This document shows positions 27,101 through 42,100 of a DNA stretch of 60,000 nt, one piece after another; the stretch's first letter is position 1; each line of letters starts with the position of its first letter. The stretch comes from Bolinopsis microptera (taxonomy: Eukaryota > Ctenophora > Tentaculata > Lobata > Bolinopsidae). A program made the translations under genes and the position numbers. The notes beneath the pieces were generated by a model. It did not search any database. It was not told the origin of the DNA and saw only the letters and a list, made by a program, of their open reading frames with translations. The DNA is taken from positions 17,873,669 to 17,933,668 of the forward strand of contig NC_087072.1 of the NCBI RefSeq assembly GCF_026151205.1. The letters run 5' to 3'.

Positions 27101-30100
27101 CGTTGTCTTATAAAGACTGATGCATCACGTACTTTCGAATCTTGTAAAAACCCTGCACTTGAGGCATTTATAAAATGCTGCAGAGCAGAAGTAGACCTCC
27201 ACAGGCCAACTCAGAAATTCGTCTCACCAGATAACATCGCTGCGCCCATCAGAGCAGCTCTCAAAGAAGTCAAAGGTTGGAAAGACATTGTAATCAGACC
27301 ATTCGATAAAGGAGTAGGATTCTTCCTTCTTAGTGAAGAAGATTATATTCAACGAATAGGTGTACATTTAAATGATAGATCTGTATATAGTATTGTAAAT
27401 ACTTAAATAATGTAGATGATTTAGTTGTAGAATTGATTGATAAAATTTCGAATTGGACAATTGAGTTTAAAGATGAATTAGGTATGTCCAAGAAGGTCAA
27501 GGAGTGGGTTATTCCATGTACTGAGCTTAACCAGCCTGGAAACATGTACCTGAATCCCAAGGCACACAAACCACCTTTGTATCCTGGGAGGATGATTACC
27601 ACCGGCTGTGTGTACATTGAAAACCTTTCTGCCTTGACTGCGTATGAATTGAAGAAGGCTACTTTGAATTATAGAATTATTGATACCCCTCACTTTCTGA
27701 GGAAGATTGATAGCCTGAACGAGTCTAGCATATTGTTGGGAAAGGAGGTTATACATGTTGCCATCGATATATCTAACATGTTTACCAACATTCCTAGGGA
27801 TATGGGGATCCAACAATGCACTAAGCACCTGAATAAAAGGAGTAGTGGTGATCAATTGTTTAGTACAGAATGCATTATTAGTGCACTAGAAATTACTCTT
27901 GATTACAACATTGCTTCATTTAACGGTATAACATACCGCCAGGAGCGTGGAGCAGCGATGGGTCCTAAGAACTCATGTGAGTATGCTGATTGTGCTATGG
28001 ATAAGATTGATATTTTAGTTAACGAAGGAGATCTAGAATATGGCCCGCCTCATAGACCAGCATTCTGGGGTAGATTACGTGATGAAATTTATATGGCTTG
28101 GCCCGGTACTGTTGAGGAATTATTACAATTCATGGAATGGCTCAATAGTATCCACCCAAACCTTTTGTTTACTTACGACTACTCTAGGGACGGCGTTGAG
28201 TTTCTAGACACCTATGTCTATGCTGTTGGTGATGTTGTCCACACCAAACTCTACTCTAAACCTAGTGACACCCACTGCTACCTTATCCCCACGTCATGCC
28301 ATAGGAACCATGTTGTAAAAAACATACCTTTTGGAGTGGCGAGGCGGGTGAGACAGAACAACAGTGAAGACACTAACTTCTTGGAGCAGAGAGAGGTCTA
28401 TACACGTTACCTTCTAGCCCGAGGTTATCATTCCAGTATTATAGAAGATGCCTTTAACAAATTTAGTGATATAGCTAATAGGAAAAACTTGTATACCCTT
28501 AAAGACAAGGATGAGTCGACTGCCTGTTTAATACCCATGGTGATGGATCAAAATCCAGCACTTCCCAACATGGGGGGCATTATCCATAAGTATAAGCACC
28601 TTCTCAACCTTGATCCGGCCCTGAAGAAGCTGTTACGTGCGGACAGTGTATTCGTGAGTCATCGAAAGAATCAAACTATCGGTGGCATGCTTGTACACAA
28701 TAAGTACCGTGCCAGTGGAACTTTAAACTGTGATAATGAGAGAGAAACAACTGCAAGCCAGATCCAGGAACCAGACTCCGAAAGTCTAAGGGCGGTTCCC
28801 GGGGCTGTCGACCCAGGGTGCCATGCTTGTGGTAAATGTTATGTTTGTAAGCAAAATTTCCTGTCCCCCTGTTCCAATTTTAGTAGTCACCATTCTAAAC
28901 AAGTTTTCCCTATAACTAAGTATATATCTTGTCAGAGTTATAACCTCATTTATTTAATGGAGTTTAAGACTTGTAAACAGTCGTATGTCGGTTATACTAC
29001 CTCAAATCTCCCTAAGAGATTCTCTAACCATAAGAGTCACATAAAGAAAGGTATAAGAAGTTGTAAATTAGTTAACCATTTTTTAGATATTGATCATGAT
29101 TTAGATTTTAGTACCATAGCCTGCTATAATTCCTCACTTAGTAAGCACCTTTCTGTCATTATAGTAGACGCTTTAGTATTTGAGCCTAATATTAGTAAAG
29201 CAGACAAAGAAAAGGCTATGGAAGCTAGAGAGGGGTTCTACCAGACCCAATTGAAAACCCTTGAACGGTTTGGGGGTATGAACACCCTTGATAGTAACCA
29301 TCTACTTTTTAAATCTGCCGGAGCTTAGTTTTAGTTTTAGTATATTTTGTAGATTTTATTTAGTTATACCATTATTCCAGAGACGTGCATATTACATTTT
29401 TTTACTTAAGTATAAATTTTACAGGTTTTTGTTGTGATTTTAAGTGATTTTCCGAGAATCAGTTATCAGTATTTAGATAAGAGATAAGATAAGAGTACAT
29501 TTTTAACGGCTTTCAGTTTCTTTTTTTTTTATTTCAGTTCATCAGATTTTCCCACTGCTTTTAGTTTGTATTTATTCTCAATTGTATATGATTCGTATTT
29601 GTTGTAGTTACTTTAATGATATAATTTCTCAGAATTGACGTAAATAAACGATGCAAAGACTTTTGAAGATCTAATCACAACCGCTTTCTTTTATTGTGTA
29701 GAAGTCCAGCCATGAAATATATATATATCTGTGCCATTTTACTGACACCACGGCATCAACTTTAACGCAACTTTCCGCAAAAACCGTAAAAGATATACAA
29801 CTGAAACTTTTTTGACTGGGTTAAATGCTTTAATGGCCTTCAAATCAGCATGAAAAAATAAAAAATTGGCCAAGGAATAATAATTTTAGTGCCCAAAATT
29901 TGGACTCCCAAGTGGTGTCAAAAACGCGAATTAAATAGGTAATAATTATTTTAGTCTCTCGAGTCTTGACACCACTTTAGGGTTAGACGGGTTCCTGCTA
30001 GTTATTCTAACGATTATTTAACCTCACTTCCGACGTTAATTATAAAAAATCTAAAGCCTAAATCAAAATTCTAAGAATGCTATAGCCTATTCATATCCTT

Positions 30101-33100
30101 TTTCTACAACCCTGCTAAAAATGGCGAGGTTTCAACTCCATTTGCGAGCTGGGTTTGGCTTCACCAGGAGGTCATTTTGAGGTCGATTTTCGGTGTTTTT
30201 TCTTCTATGTCCCCGTTGCCGGGGAAATTTCGTCAAGTTTAAAATATTGTATAGATGTCTCATCTTCCAAAATCCGAATAATATGGATAAGAATAAATCT
30301 AAATCTGGATTATGCCGTATTGTGGCCGCCTGTGGGTGAGACTAGCTTATACCTGTTGTGCCTTAGAAGCACCAATAAAACTTACTTCTTAGGAGAGTAT
30401 TTGTGTTTATTAGGTGAATTAGAGTCCCATCTCTGGCAGACGTGTCCTGATTTTGTGCGGGATACAGTTCCCCTGTAGTCTGATCCTTTCTTATCCGCTT
30501 TATGAACACCTCCGTCTGGAGCTAGAGTTAATCCATTTGTTATTCTTTTTAGAAACGTTAATAATGAATAAAAGTAGTTTCTTGATAAACGATGGCTTGA
30601 TAGTGGGGTAAATTGGGTTTGCGGTAAATCTGCGTTTGCAGTAAATTGGAGCGCAGTAAATCTGCATTTGTGGTAAATTGGAACGCAGTAAATCGGAATC
30701 TGTAAACAAGGCCAGGGCAGGGTAAATCGGACATCTGTGTCAAAACTCAACTAAAAACCTGGATTGAAAAATATGAAATTTTCCTGAAAGATCAATATTG
30801 TATACTTTTGCGAATGAGTATATGTCAAACATATGAAGACCAAACAATGTACCTCCAACAGGCTGTTTAGGAGGCAAGAGTTTGACAATGAATCACATTC
30901 ACCGAAAATAGATTCGTAATGGCAAATATATACGACGATTTTATCAACCTCCCCAACTAAAATTACAGAATTGGTCCTACAATTCCAAAAGATAACGCTT
31001 CAACCAATAAACATACATATGAGCACTTATTGACATCAATATACTTGCTTACATACCGACTGTTTTTGTAGCTGTGGTAGGTACTCCAGAAACAGGACAT
31101 TTGTAGATTACATTTCCAGTGTTCGTTCCAACAACTTCATCTCCATATATCTCTATCTGCATCAACTTTCCAGGTATATGTACCCATCCAGTACCTGTTG
31201 GTCTTGAAGCACTCATTCCTTTACGGTAGTAAATGTTGTTGCCAGAGTTCACACCAACAACAATATTGCTACCAGACGATATCCACTTCAACTTGCCACC
31301 AATGTGGGTCCACTGTAACGATTTCCAGTCAATTGAAATTAGTTATGGAAATGTTAATGGATAAAACTGGCTATTCATTTGAAAAACTAATTCTTATGCT
31401 CTCAAAGAATTTGATAATTCGTTGTTGGACTGTTAGCTTAGACATTGATTTATGAATCTTTGGACAAATGCAAGTTTCACCAGGCGTGGGTTCCTTGACA
31501 ATTTACTTTCTTAATTTATTATCATCTTAATTTTGTAACTTACTCCAGATCCAGCAGTATTGCTGTCTCCATATGTTCCTTTTCGATAGTAAATGTTATT
31601 TGCTCTGTTGACTACCCAAACTCCAGATGGTCCCACAGTAACTTGTATAGCCTTCCTCCAATGTGCTGCCAGTTCTTTCCAGTCCATCTATAGATATTCT
31701 GATGTTTGCTGACTCCCCAAACATGACCGTTGTCACTGACATCAAGCTGAAAGAAAATTCCGTCCATGAAATCATATAGCTATTCCAGAAAACATTTCAT
31801 ACTCTCTATTCTACTATCAAGAAGTAATTAGAAGATTAGAAGTCGTTGATTTAATACTGTCTACAGAAATTACTCACATTGGTAAGTGTACCAGGTATTC
31901 GCTGCCATTTGTTGTGACCCGCATATCTATAGATCTGACCATGTCTGTTGACTCCCCATACAGACGAACCAGATGAAATTTGTACTAAGTTACCAGGTAT
32001 TTTAGTCCAGCTTTTTCCTACGAGAACGTTTCTTTTTAATGACCAATCTAACAATACTCATTAACGATAAATATGGTTATTTCATATTCAATCTTCGCTA
32101 ATTTGCAACAAATGTTGTTTGTTGATAAACTATTTCGTTTGATAAATTAATGATTAGTTCAATACCGTTACTGTTAAGCTTGTAGATATTTCCTCCCCTG
32201 TTAACACCCCACACGCCAGATCTTCCTTTGGAGATACGAATCAGTCTTCCTGGTATAGCTTGCCATTTAGCAGTAACTGCAACTCCAGATGTCACCTTAA
32301 CTTTTCCACCTAAAGTGTTTAAAATCAAATCGATTGCTCATTATTCCAAATATTTCATACACTGCATGGTATAAACCTTAGCTAAATACTAAATTAGCAT
32401 TTCCTTCTAGAATCTAGAAGTAGGCAAAGTATCTCAAAAGGCAAGAACAAAGTTTTTTATCAAGTTGATAATAGTTATAATAAAATCAGCAATTTTTGGA
32501 TAAATTAAACAAAATAATAGTTATAATAAAATCAGCAATTTTTGGATAGATTATACAAGATCTTTAAAAAATGTTAATAAAAAAATGTTACAAATTATCT
32601 CAAAATCTGTTCTTACCTCGTTTAAGGACCATGTTAGCACTCAAAAGATGTCCTTTACCGGTCTTCCTTTTGGCTCCGTTGTGTTTCTTCTTCAACCAAC
32701 AGTAACTGTCTTTCTTGCGCATTGTGAAAGAAGCGCAACCTTTCTGTTTTCTACAGTTGTTGTAACAATCTCGGAGACCCTTGCTTCGGAAGCTCCTGAT
32801 GTCAGCACCCCAGTAGTCTACGTTATTTTCAACACGGGCTGAAACAAATTAAGTTATCATATCAATGCAGTTCATAACAACTGTAGATGGAATATAATTG
32901 GACTAATTTCATATCTTAGTTCAAGTTTATAAATCGTCATTCGTCATTCGTCATTATATTGATAAGTTGACTTCATGATCATGAAATTGGTTTTTTTCTT
33001 AACAATTGAAAATGAATAAAGCTGATTTATAAATTTTAAATTTTAATCACCTTCAGTCTTTGAGTTCAGAGAGTTGGAATTGCCAGTACGTTTTGCTAGA

Positions 33101-36100
33101 ACCATGTTAGCACTCAAGAGATGTCCTTTACCGGTCTTCCTCCTGGCTCCGTTGTGTTTCTTCTTCAACCAACAGTAACTGTCTTTCTTACGCATTGTGA
33201 AAGAGGCGCAACCTTTCTGTTTTCTACAGTTGTTGTAACAATCTCGGAGACCCTTGCTTCGGAAGCTCCTGATGTCAGCACCCCAGTAGTCTACGTTATT
33301 TTCAACACGGGCTGAAACAAATTAGGTTATCATATCAATGCAGTTCATAACAACTGTAGATGGAATATAATTGGACTAATTTCATATCTTAGTTCAAGAT
33401 TATAAATCGTCATTCGTCATCATATTGATAAGTTGACTTCATGATCATGAAATTGGTTTTTTTCTTAACAATTGAAAATGAATAAAGCTGATTTATAAAT
33501 TTTAAATTTTAATCACCTTCAGTCTTTGAGTTCAGAGAGTTGGAATTGCCAGTACGTTTTGCTAGAACCATGTTAGCACTCAAGAGATGTCCTTTACCGG
33601 TCAACCTCCTGGCTCCGTTGTGTTTCTTCTTCAACCAACAGTAACTGTCTTTCTTACGCATTGTGAAAGAGGCGCAACCTTTCTGTTTTCTACAGTTGTT
33701 GTAACAATCTCGGAGACCCTTGCTTCGGAAGCTCCTGATGTCAGCACCCCAGTAGTCTACGTTATTTTCAACACGGGCTGAAACAAATTAGGTTATCATA
33801 TCAATGCAGTTCATAACAACTGTAGATGGAATATAATTGGACTAATTTCATATCTTAGTTCAAGATTATAAATCGTCATTCATCATCATATTGATAAGTT
33901 GACTTCATGATCGTGAAATTGGTTTTTTCTTAACAATTGAAAATGAATAAAGCTGATTTATGAATCTTAAATTTTAATCACCTTCAGTCTTTGAGTTCAG
34001 AGAGTTGGCATTGCCAGTACGTTTTGCTAGAACCATGTTAGCACTCAAGAGATGTCCTTTACCGGTCATCCTCCTGGCTCCGTTGTGTTTCTTCTTCAAC
34101 CAACAGTAACTGTCTTTCTTACGCATTGTGAAAGAGGCGCAACCTTTCTGTTTTCTACAGTTGTTGTAACAATCTCGGAGACCCTTGCTTCGGAAGCTCC
34201 TGATGTCAGCACCCCAGTAGTCTACGTTATTTTCAACACGGGCTGAAACAAATTAAGTTATCATATCAATGCAGTTCATAACAACTGTAGATGGAATATA
34301 ATTGGACTAATTTCATATCTTAGTTCAAGATTATAAATCGTCATTCATCATCATATTGATAAGTTGACTTCATGATCGTGAAATTGGTTTTTTTCTTAAC
34401 AATTGAAAATGAATAAAGCTTATTTATAAATTTTAAATTTTAATCACCTTCAGTCTTTGAGTTCAGAGAGTTGGAATTGCCAGTACGTTTTGCTAGAACC
34501 ATGTTAGCACTCAAGAGATGTCCTTTACCGGTCTTCCTCCTGGCTCCGTTGTGTTTCTTCTTCAACCAACAGTAACTGTCTTTCTTGCGCATTGTGAAAG
34601 AGGCGCAACCTTTCTGTTTTCTACAGTTGTTGTAACAATCTCGGAGACCCTTGCTTCGGAAGCTCCTGATGTCAGCACCCCAGTAGTCTACGTTATTTTC
34701 AACACGGGCTGAAACAAATTAGGTTATCATATCAATGCAGTTCATAACAACTGTAGATGGAATATAATTGGACTAATTTCATATCTTAGTTCAAGATTAT
34801 AATCGTCATTCATCATCATATTGATAAGTTGACTTCATGATCGTGAAATTGGTTTTTTTTCTTAACAATTGAAAATGAATAAAGCTGATTTATAAATTTT
34901 AAATTTTAATCACCTTCAGTCTTTGAGTTCAGAGAGTTGGAATTGCCAGTACGTTTTGCTAGAACCATGTTAGCACTCAAGAGATGTCCTTTACCGGTCA
35001 ACCTCCTGGCTCCGTTGTGTTTCTTCTTCAACCAACAGTAACTGTCTTTCTTACGCATTGTGAAAGAGGCGCAACCTTTCTGTTTTCTACAGTTGTTGTA
35101 ACAATCTCGGAGACCCTTGCTTCGGAAGCTCCTGATGTCAGCACCCCAGTAGTCTACGTTATTTTCAACACGGGCTGAAACAAATTAGGTTATCATATCA
35201 ATGCAGTTCATAACAACTGTAGATGGAATATAATTGGACTAATTTCATATCTTAGTTCAAGATTATAATCGTCATTCGTCATCATATCGATAAATTGACT
35301 TCATGATCGTGAAATTGGTTTTTTTTCTTAACAATTGAAAATGAATAAAGCTGATTTATAAATTTTAAATTTTAATCACCTTCAGTCTTTGAGTTCAGAG
35401 AGTTGGCATTGCCAGTACGTTTTGCTAGAACCATGTTAGCACTCAAGAGATGTCCTTTACCGGTCAACCTCCTGGCTCCGTTGTGTTTCTTCTTCAACCA
35501 ACAGTAACTGTCTTTCTTACGCATTGTGAAAGAGGCGCAACCTTTCTGTTTTCTACAGTTGTTGTAACAATCTCGGAGACCCTTGCTTCGGAAGCTCCTG
35601 ATGTCAGCACCCCAGTAGTCTACGTTATTTTCAACACGGGCTGAAACAAATTAGGTTATCATATCAATGTAGTTCATATCAACTGTAGATGGAATATAAT
35701 TGGACTAATTTCATATCTTAGTTCAAGATTATAAATCGTCATTCGTCATCATATTGATAAGTTGACTTCATGATCGTGAAATTGGTTTTTTTCTTAACAA
35801 TTGAAAATGAATAAAGCTGATTTATAAATTTTAAATTTTAATCACCTTCAGTCTTTGAGTTCAGAGAGTTGGAATTGCCAGTACGTTTTGCTAGAACCAT
35901 GTTAGCACTCAAGAGATGTCCTTTACCGGTCAACCTCCTGGCTCCGTTGTGTTTCTTCTTCAACCAACAGTAACTGTCTTTCTTGCGCATTGTGAAAGAG
36001 GCGCAACCTTTCTGTTTTCTACAGTTGTTGTAACAATCTCGGAGACCCTTGCTTCGGAAGCTCCTGATGTCAGCACCCCAGTAGTCTACGTTATTTTCAA

Positions 36101-39100
36101 CACGGGCTGAAACAAATTAGGTTATCATATCAATGCAGTTCATAACAACTGTAGATGGAATATAATTGGACTAATTTCATATCTTAGTTCAAGATTATAA
36201 ATGATCACAATATTGATAAGTTGACTTCGTGATCGTGAAATTGGTTTTTTCATAGCAATAGAAAAAGAATAAAACCGATTTATAACTCTTCAATTTTAAT
36301 CACCTTCAGTCTTTGAGTTCAGAGAGTTGGCATTGCCAGTACGTTTTGCTAGAACCATGTTAGCACTCAAGAGATGTCCTTTACCGGTCTTCCTCCTGGC
36401 TCCGTTGTGTTTCTTCTTCAACCAACAGTAACTGTCTTTCTTGCGCATTGTGAAAGAGGCGCAACCTTTCTGTTTTCTACAGTTGTTGTAACAATCTCGG
36501 AGACCCTTGCTTCGGAAGCTCCTGATGTCAGCACCCCAGTAGTCTACGTTATTTTCAACACGGGCTGAAACAAATTAGGTTATCATATCAATGCTGTTCA
36601 TAACAACTGTAGATGGAATATAATTAGAATAATTTCAGATCTTAGTTCAAGATCATAAATGGTCACAATATTGATAAGTTGAATTCGTGATGGTAAACTT
36701 GGTTTTTTTCATAGCAATATGAAAAAGAATAAAACCGATTTATAACTCTTCAATTTTAACCACCTTCAGTCTTTGAGTTCAGAGAGTTGGCATTGCCAGT
36801 ACGTTTTGCTAGAACCATGTTAGCACTCAAGAGATGTCCTTTACCGGTCTTCCTCCTGGCTCCGTTGTGTTTCTTCTTCAACCAACAGTAACTGTCTTTC
36901 TTGCGCATTGTGAAAGAAGCGCAACCTTTCTGTTTTCTACAGTTGTTGTAACAATCTCGGAGACCCTTGCTTCGGAAGCTCCTGATGTCAGCACCCCAGT
37001 AGTCTACGTTATTTTCAACACGGGCTGAAACAAATTAAGTTATCATATCAAGGCGGTTCATAACAACTGTAGATGGAATATAATTGGACTAATTTCATAT
37101 CTTAGTTCAAGATTATAAATCGTCATTCGTCATCATATTGATAAGTTGACTTCATGATCATGAAATTGGTTTTTTTCTTAACAATTGAAAATGAATAAAG
37201 CTGATTTATAAATTTTAAATTTTAATCACCTTCAGTCTTTGAGTTTAGAGAGTTGGAATTGCCAGTACGTTTTGCTAGAACCATGTTAGCACTCAAGAGA
37301 TGTCCTTTACCGGTCAACCTCCTGGCTCCGTTGTGTTTCTTCTTCAACCAACAGTAACTGTCTTTCTTGCGCATTGTGAAAGAGGCGCAACCTTTCTGTT
37401 TTCTACAGTTGTTGTAACAATCTCGGAGACCCTTGCTTCGGAAGCTCCTGATGTCAGCACCCCAGTAGTCTACGTTATTTTCAACACGGGCTGAAACAAA
37501 TTAGGTTATCATATCAATGCAGTTCATAACAACTGTAGATGGAATATAATTGGACTAATTTCATATCTTAGTTCAAGATTATAAATCGTCATTCGTCATT
37601 ATATTGATAAGTTGACTTCATGATCGTGAAATTTGTTTTTTCATAGCAATAGGAAAAGAATAAAACCGATTTATAACTCTTCAATTTTAATCACCTTCAG
37701 TCTTTGAGTTCAGAGAGTTGGCATTGCCAGTAAGTTTTGCTAGAACCATGTTAGCACTCAAGAGATGTCCTTTACCGGTCTTCCTCCTGGCTCCGTTGTG
37801 TTTCTTCTTCAACCAACAGTAACTGTCTTTCTTACGCATTGTGAAAGAGGCGCAACCTTTCTGTTTTCTACAGTTGTTGTAACAATCTCGGAGACCCTTG
37901 CTTCGGAAGCTCCTGATGTCAGCACCCCAGTAGTCTACGTTATTTTCAACACGGGCTGAAACAAATTAAGTTATCATATCAAGGCGGTTCATAACAACTG
38001 TAGATGGAATATAATTGGACTAATTTCATATCTTAGTTCAAGATTATAAATCGTCATTCGTCAGCATATTGATAAGTTGACTTCATGATCGTGAAATTGG
38101 TTTTTTTCTTAACAATTGAAAATGAATAAAGCTGATTTATAAATTTTAAATTTTAATCACCTTCAGTCCTTGAGCTCAGAGAGTTGGCATTGCCAGTACG
38201 TTTTGCTAGAACCATGTTAGCACTCAAGAGATGTCCTTTACCGGTCAACCTCCTGGCTCCGTTGTGTTTCTTCTTCAACCAACAGTAACTGTCTTTCTTG
38301 CGCATTGTGAAAGAAGCGCAACCTTTCTGTTTTCTACAGTTGTTGTAACAATCTCGGAGACCCTTGCTTCGGAAGCTCCTGATGTCAGCACCCCAGTAGT
38401 CTACGTTATTTTCAACACGGGCTGAAACAAATTAGGTTATCATATCAATGCTGTTCATAACAACTGTAGATGGAATATAATTGGACTAATTTCAGATCTT
38501 AGTTCAAGATCATAATGGTCACAATATTGATAAGTTGACTTCGTGATGGTGAACTTGGTTTTTTTCATAGCAATAGAAAAAGAATAAAACCGATTTATAA
38601 CTCTTCAATTATAATCACCTTCAGTCTTTGAGTTCAGAGAGTTGGCATTGCCAGTACGTTTTGCTAGAACCATGTTAGCACTCAAGAGATGTCCTTTACC
38701 GGTCTTCCTCCTGGCTCCGTTGTGTTTCTTCTTCAACCAACAGTAACTGTCTTTCTTACGCATTGTGAAAGAGGCGCAACCTTTCTGTTTTCTACAGTTG
38801 TTGTAACAATCTCGGAGACCCTTGCTTCGGAAGCTCCTGATGTCAGCACCCCAGTAGTCTACGTTATTTTCAACACGGGCTGAAACAAATTAGGTTATCA
38901 TATCAATGCTGTTCATAACAACTGTAGATGGAATATAATTGGACTAATTTCATATCTTAGTTCAAGATTATAAATCGTCATTCGTCATCATATTGATAAG
39001 TTGACTTCATGATCATGAAATTGGTTTTTTTCTTAACAATTGAAAATGAATAAAGCTGATTTATAAATTTTAAATTTTAATCACCTTCAGTCTTTGAGTT

Positions 39101-42100
39101 TAGAGAGTTGGAATTGCCAGTACGTTTTGCTAGAACCATGTTAGCACTCAAGAGATGTCCTTTACCGGTCAACCTCCTGGCTCCGTTGTGTTTCTTCTTC
39201 AACCAACAGTAACTGTCTTTCTTGCGCATTGTGAAAGAGGCGCAACCTTTCTGTTTTCTACAGTTGTTGTAACAATCTCGGAGACCCTTGCTTCGGAAGC
39301 TCCTGATGTCAGCACCCCAGTAGTCTACGTTATTTTCAACACGGGCTGAAACAAATTAGGTTATCATATCAATGCAGTTCATAACAACTGTAGATGGAAT
39401 ATAATTGGACTAATTTCATATCTTAGTTCAAGATTATAAATCGTCATTCGTCATTATATTGATAAGTTGACTTCATGATCGTGAAATTTGTTTTTTCATA
39501 GCAATAGGAAAAGAATAAAACCGATTTATAACTCTTCAATTTTAATCACCTTCAGTCTTTGAGTTCAGAGAGTTGGCATTGCCAGTAAGTTTTGCTAGAA
39601 CCATGTTAGCACTCAAGAGATGTCCTTTACCGGTCTTCCTCCTGGCTCCGTTGTGTTTCTTCTTCAACCAACAGTAACTGTCTTTCTTACGCATTGTGAA
39701 AGAGGCGCAACCTTTCTGTTTTCTACAGTTGTTGTAACAATCTCGGAGACCCTTGCTTCGGAAGCTCCTGATGTCAGCACCCCAGTAGTCTACGTTATTT
39801 TCAACACGGGCTGAAACAAATTAGGTTATCATATCAATGCGGTTCATAACAACTGTAGATGGAATATAATTGGACTAATTTCATATCTTAGTTCAAGATT
39901 ATAAATCGTCATTCGTCAGCATATTGATAAGTTGACTTCATGATCGTGAAATTGGTTTTTTTCTTAACAATTGAAAATGAATAAAGCTGATTTATAAATT
40001 TTAAATTTTAATCACCTTCAGTCTTTGAGTTCAGAGAGTTGGCATTGCCAGTACGTTTTGCTAGAACCATGTTAGCACTCAAGAGATGTCCTTTACCGGT
40101 CAACCTCCTGGCTCCGTTGTGTTTCTTCTTCAACCAACAGTAACTGTCTTTCTTGCGCATTGTGAAAGAGGCGCAACCTTTCTGTTTTCTACAGTTGTTG
40201 TAACAATCTCGGAGACCCTTGCTTCGGAAGCTCCTGATGTCAGCACCCCAGTAGTCTACGTTATTTTCAACACGGGCTGAAACAAATTAGGTTATCATAT
40301 CAATGCGGTTCATAACAACTGTAGATGGAATATAATTGGACTAATTTCATATCTTAGTTCAAGATTATAAATCGTCATTCGTCAGCATATTGATAAGTTG
40401 ACTTCATGATCGTGAAATTGGTTTTTTTCTTAACAATTGAAAATGAATAAAGCTGATTTATAAATTTTAAATTTTAATCACCTTCAGTCTTTGAGTTCAG
40501 AGAGTTGGCATTGCCAGTACGTTTTGCTAGAACCATGTTAGCACTCAAGAGATGTCCTTTACCGGTCAACCTCCTGGCTCCGTTGTGTTTCTTCTTCAAC
40601 CAACAGTAACTGTCTTTCTTGCGCATTGTGAAAGAGGCGCAACCTTTCTGTTTTCTACAGTTGTTGTAACAATCTCGGAGACCCTTGCTTCGGAAGCTCC
40701 TGATGTCAGCACCCCAGTAGTCTACGTTATTTTCAACACGGGCTGAAACAAATTAGGTTATCATATCAAGGCGGTTCATAACAACTGTAGATGGAATATA
40801 ATTGGACTAATTTCATATCTTAGTTCAAGATTATAAATCGTCATTCGTCAGCATATTGATAAGTTGACTTCATGATCATGAAATTGGTTTTTTTCTTAAC
40901 AATTGAAAATGAATAAAGCTGATTTATAAATTTTAAATTTTAATCACCTTCAGTCTTTGAGTTCAGAGAGTTGGCATTGCCAGTACGTTTTGCTAGAACC
41001 ATGTTAGCACTCAAGAGATGTCCTTTACCGGTCAACCTCCTGGCTCCGTTGTGTTTCTTCTTCAACCAACAGTAACTGTCTTTCTTGCGCATTGTGAAAG
41101 AGGCGCAACCTTTCTGTTTTCTACAGTTGTTGTAACAATCTCGGAGACCCTTGCTTCGGAAGCTCCTGATGTCAGCACCCCAGTAGTCTACGTTATTTTC
41201 AACACGGGCTGAAACAAATTAGGTTATCATATCAATGCGGTTCATAACAACTGTAGATGGAATATAATTGGACTAATTTCATATCTTAGTTCAAGATTAT
41301 AAATCGTCATTCGTCAGCATATTGATAAGTTGACTTCATGATCGTGAAATTGGTTTTTTTCTTAACAATTGAAAATGAATAAAGCTGATTTATAAATTTT
41401 AAATTTTAATCACCTTCAGTCCTTGAGTTCAGAGAGTTGGCATTGCCAGTACGTTTTGCTAGAACCATGTTAGCACTCAAGAGATGTCCTTTACCGGTCA
41501 ACCTCCTGGCTCCGTTGTGTTTCTTCTTCAACCAACAGTAACTTTCTTTCTTGCGCATTGTGAAAGAGGCGCAACCTTTCTGTTTTCTACAGTTGTTGTA
41601 ACAATCTCGGAGACCCTTGCTTCGGAAGCTCCTGATGTCAGCACCCCAGTAGTCTACGTTATTTTCAACACGGGCTGAAACAAATTAGGTTATCATATCA
41701 ATGCGGTTCATAACAACTGTAGATGGAATATAATTGGACTAATTTCATATCTTAGTTCAAGATTATAAATCGTCATTCGTCAGCATATTGATAAGTTGAC
41801 TTCATGATCGTGAAATTGGTTTTTTTCTTAACAATTGAAAATGAATAAAGCTGATTTATAAATTTTAAATTTTAATCACCTTCAGTCCTTGAGTTCAGAG
41901 AGTTGGCATTGCCAGTACGTTTTGCTAGAACCATGTTAGCACTCAAGAGATGTCCTTTACCGGTCTTCCTCCTGGCTCCGTTGTGTTTCTTCTTCAACCA
42001 ACAGTAACTGTCTTTCTTACGCATTGTGAAAGAGGCGCAACCTTTCTGTTTTCTACAGTTGTTGTAACAATCTCGGAGACCCTTGCTTCGGAAGCTCCTG

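Noticed and set aside
30155-30478. Plus-strand 107-residue ORF spanning the end of the Penelope insertion
   Set aside because: It runs across the insertion junction into the antisense of a kringle exon and has no recognisable domain.
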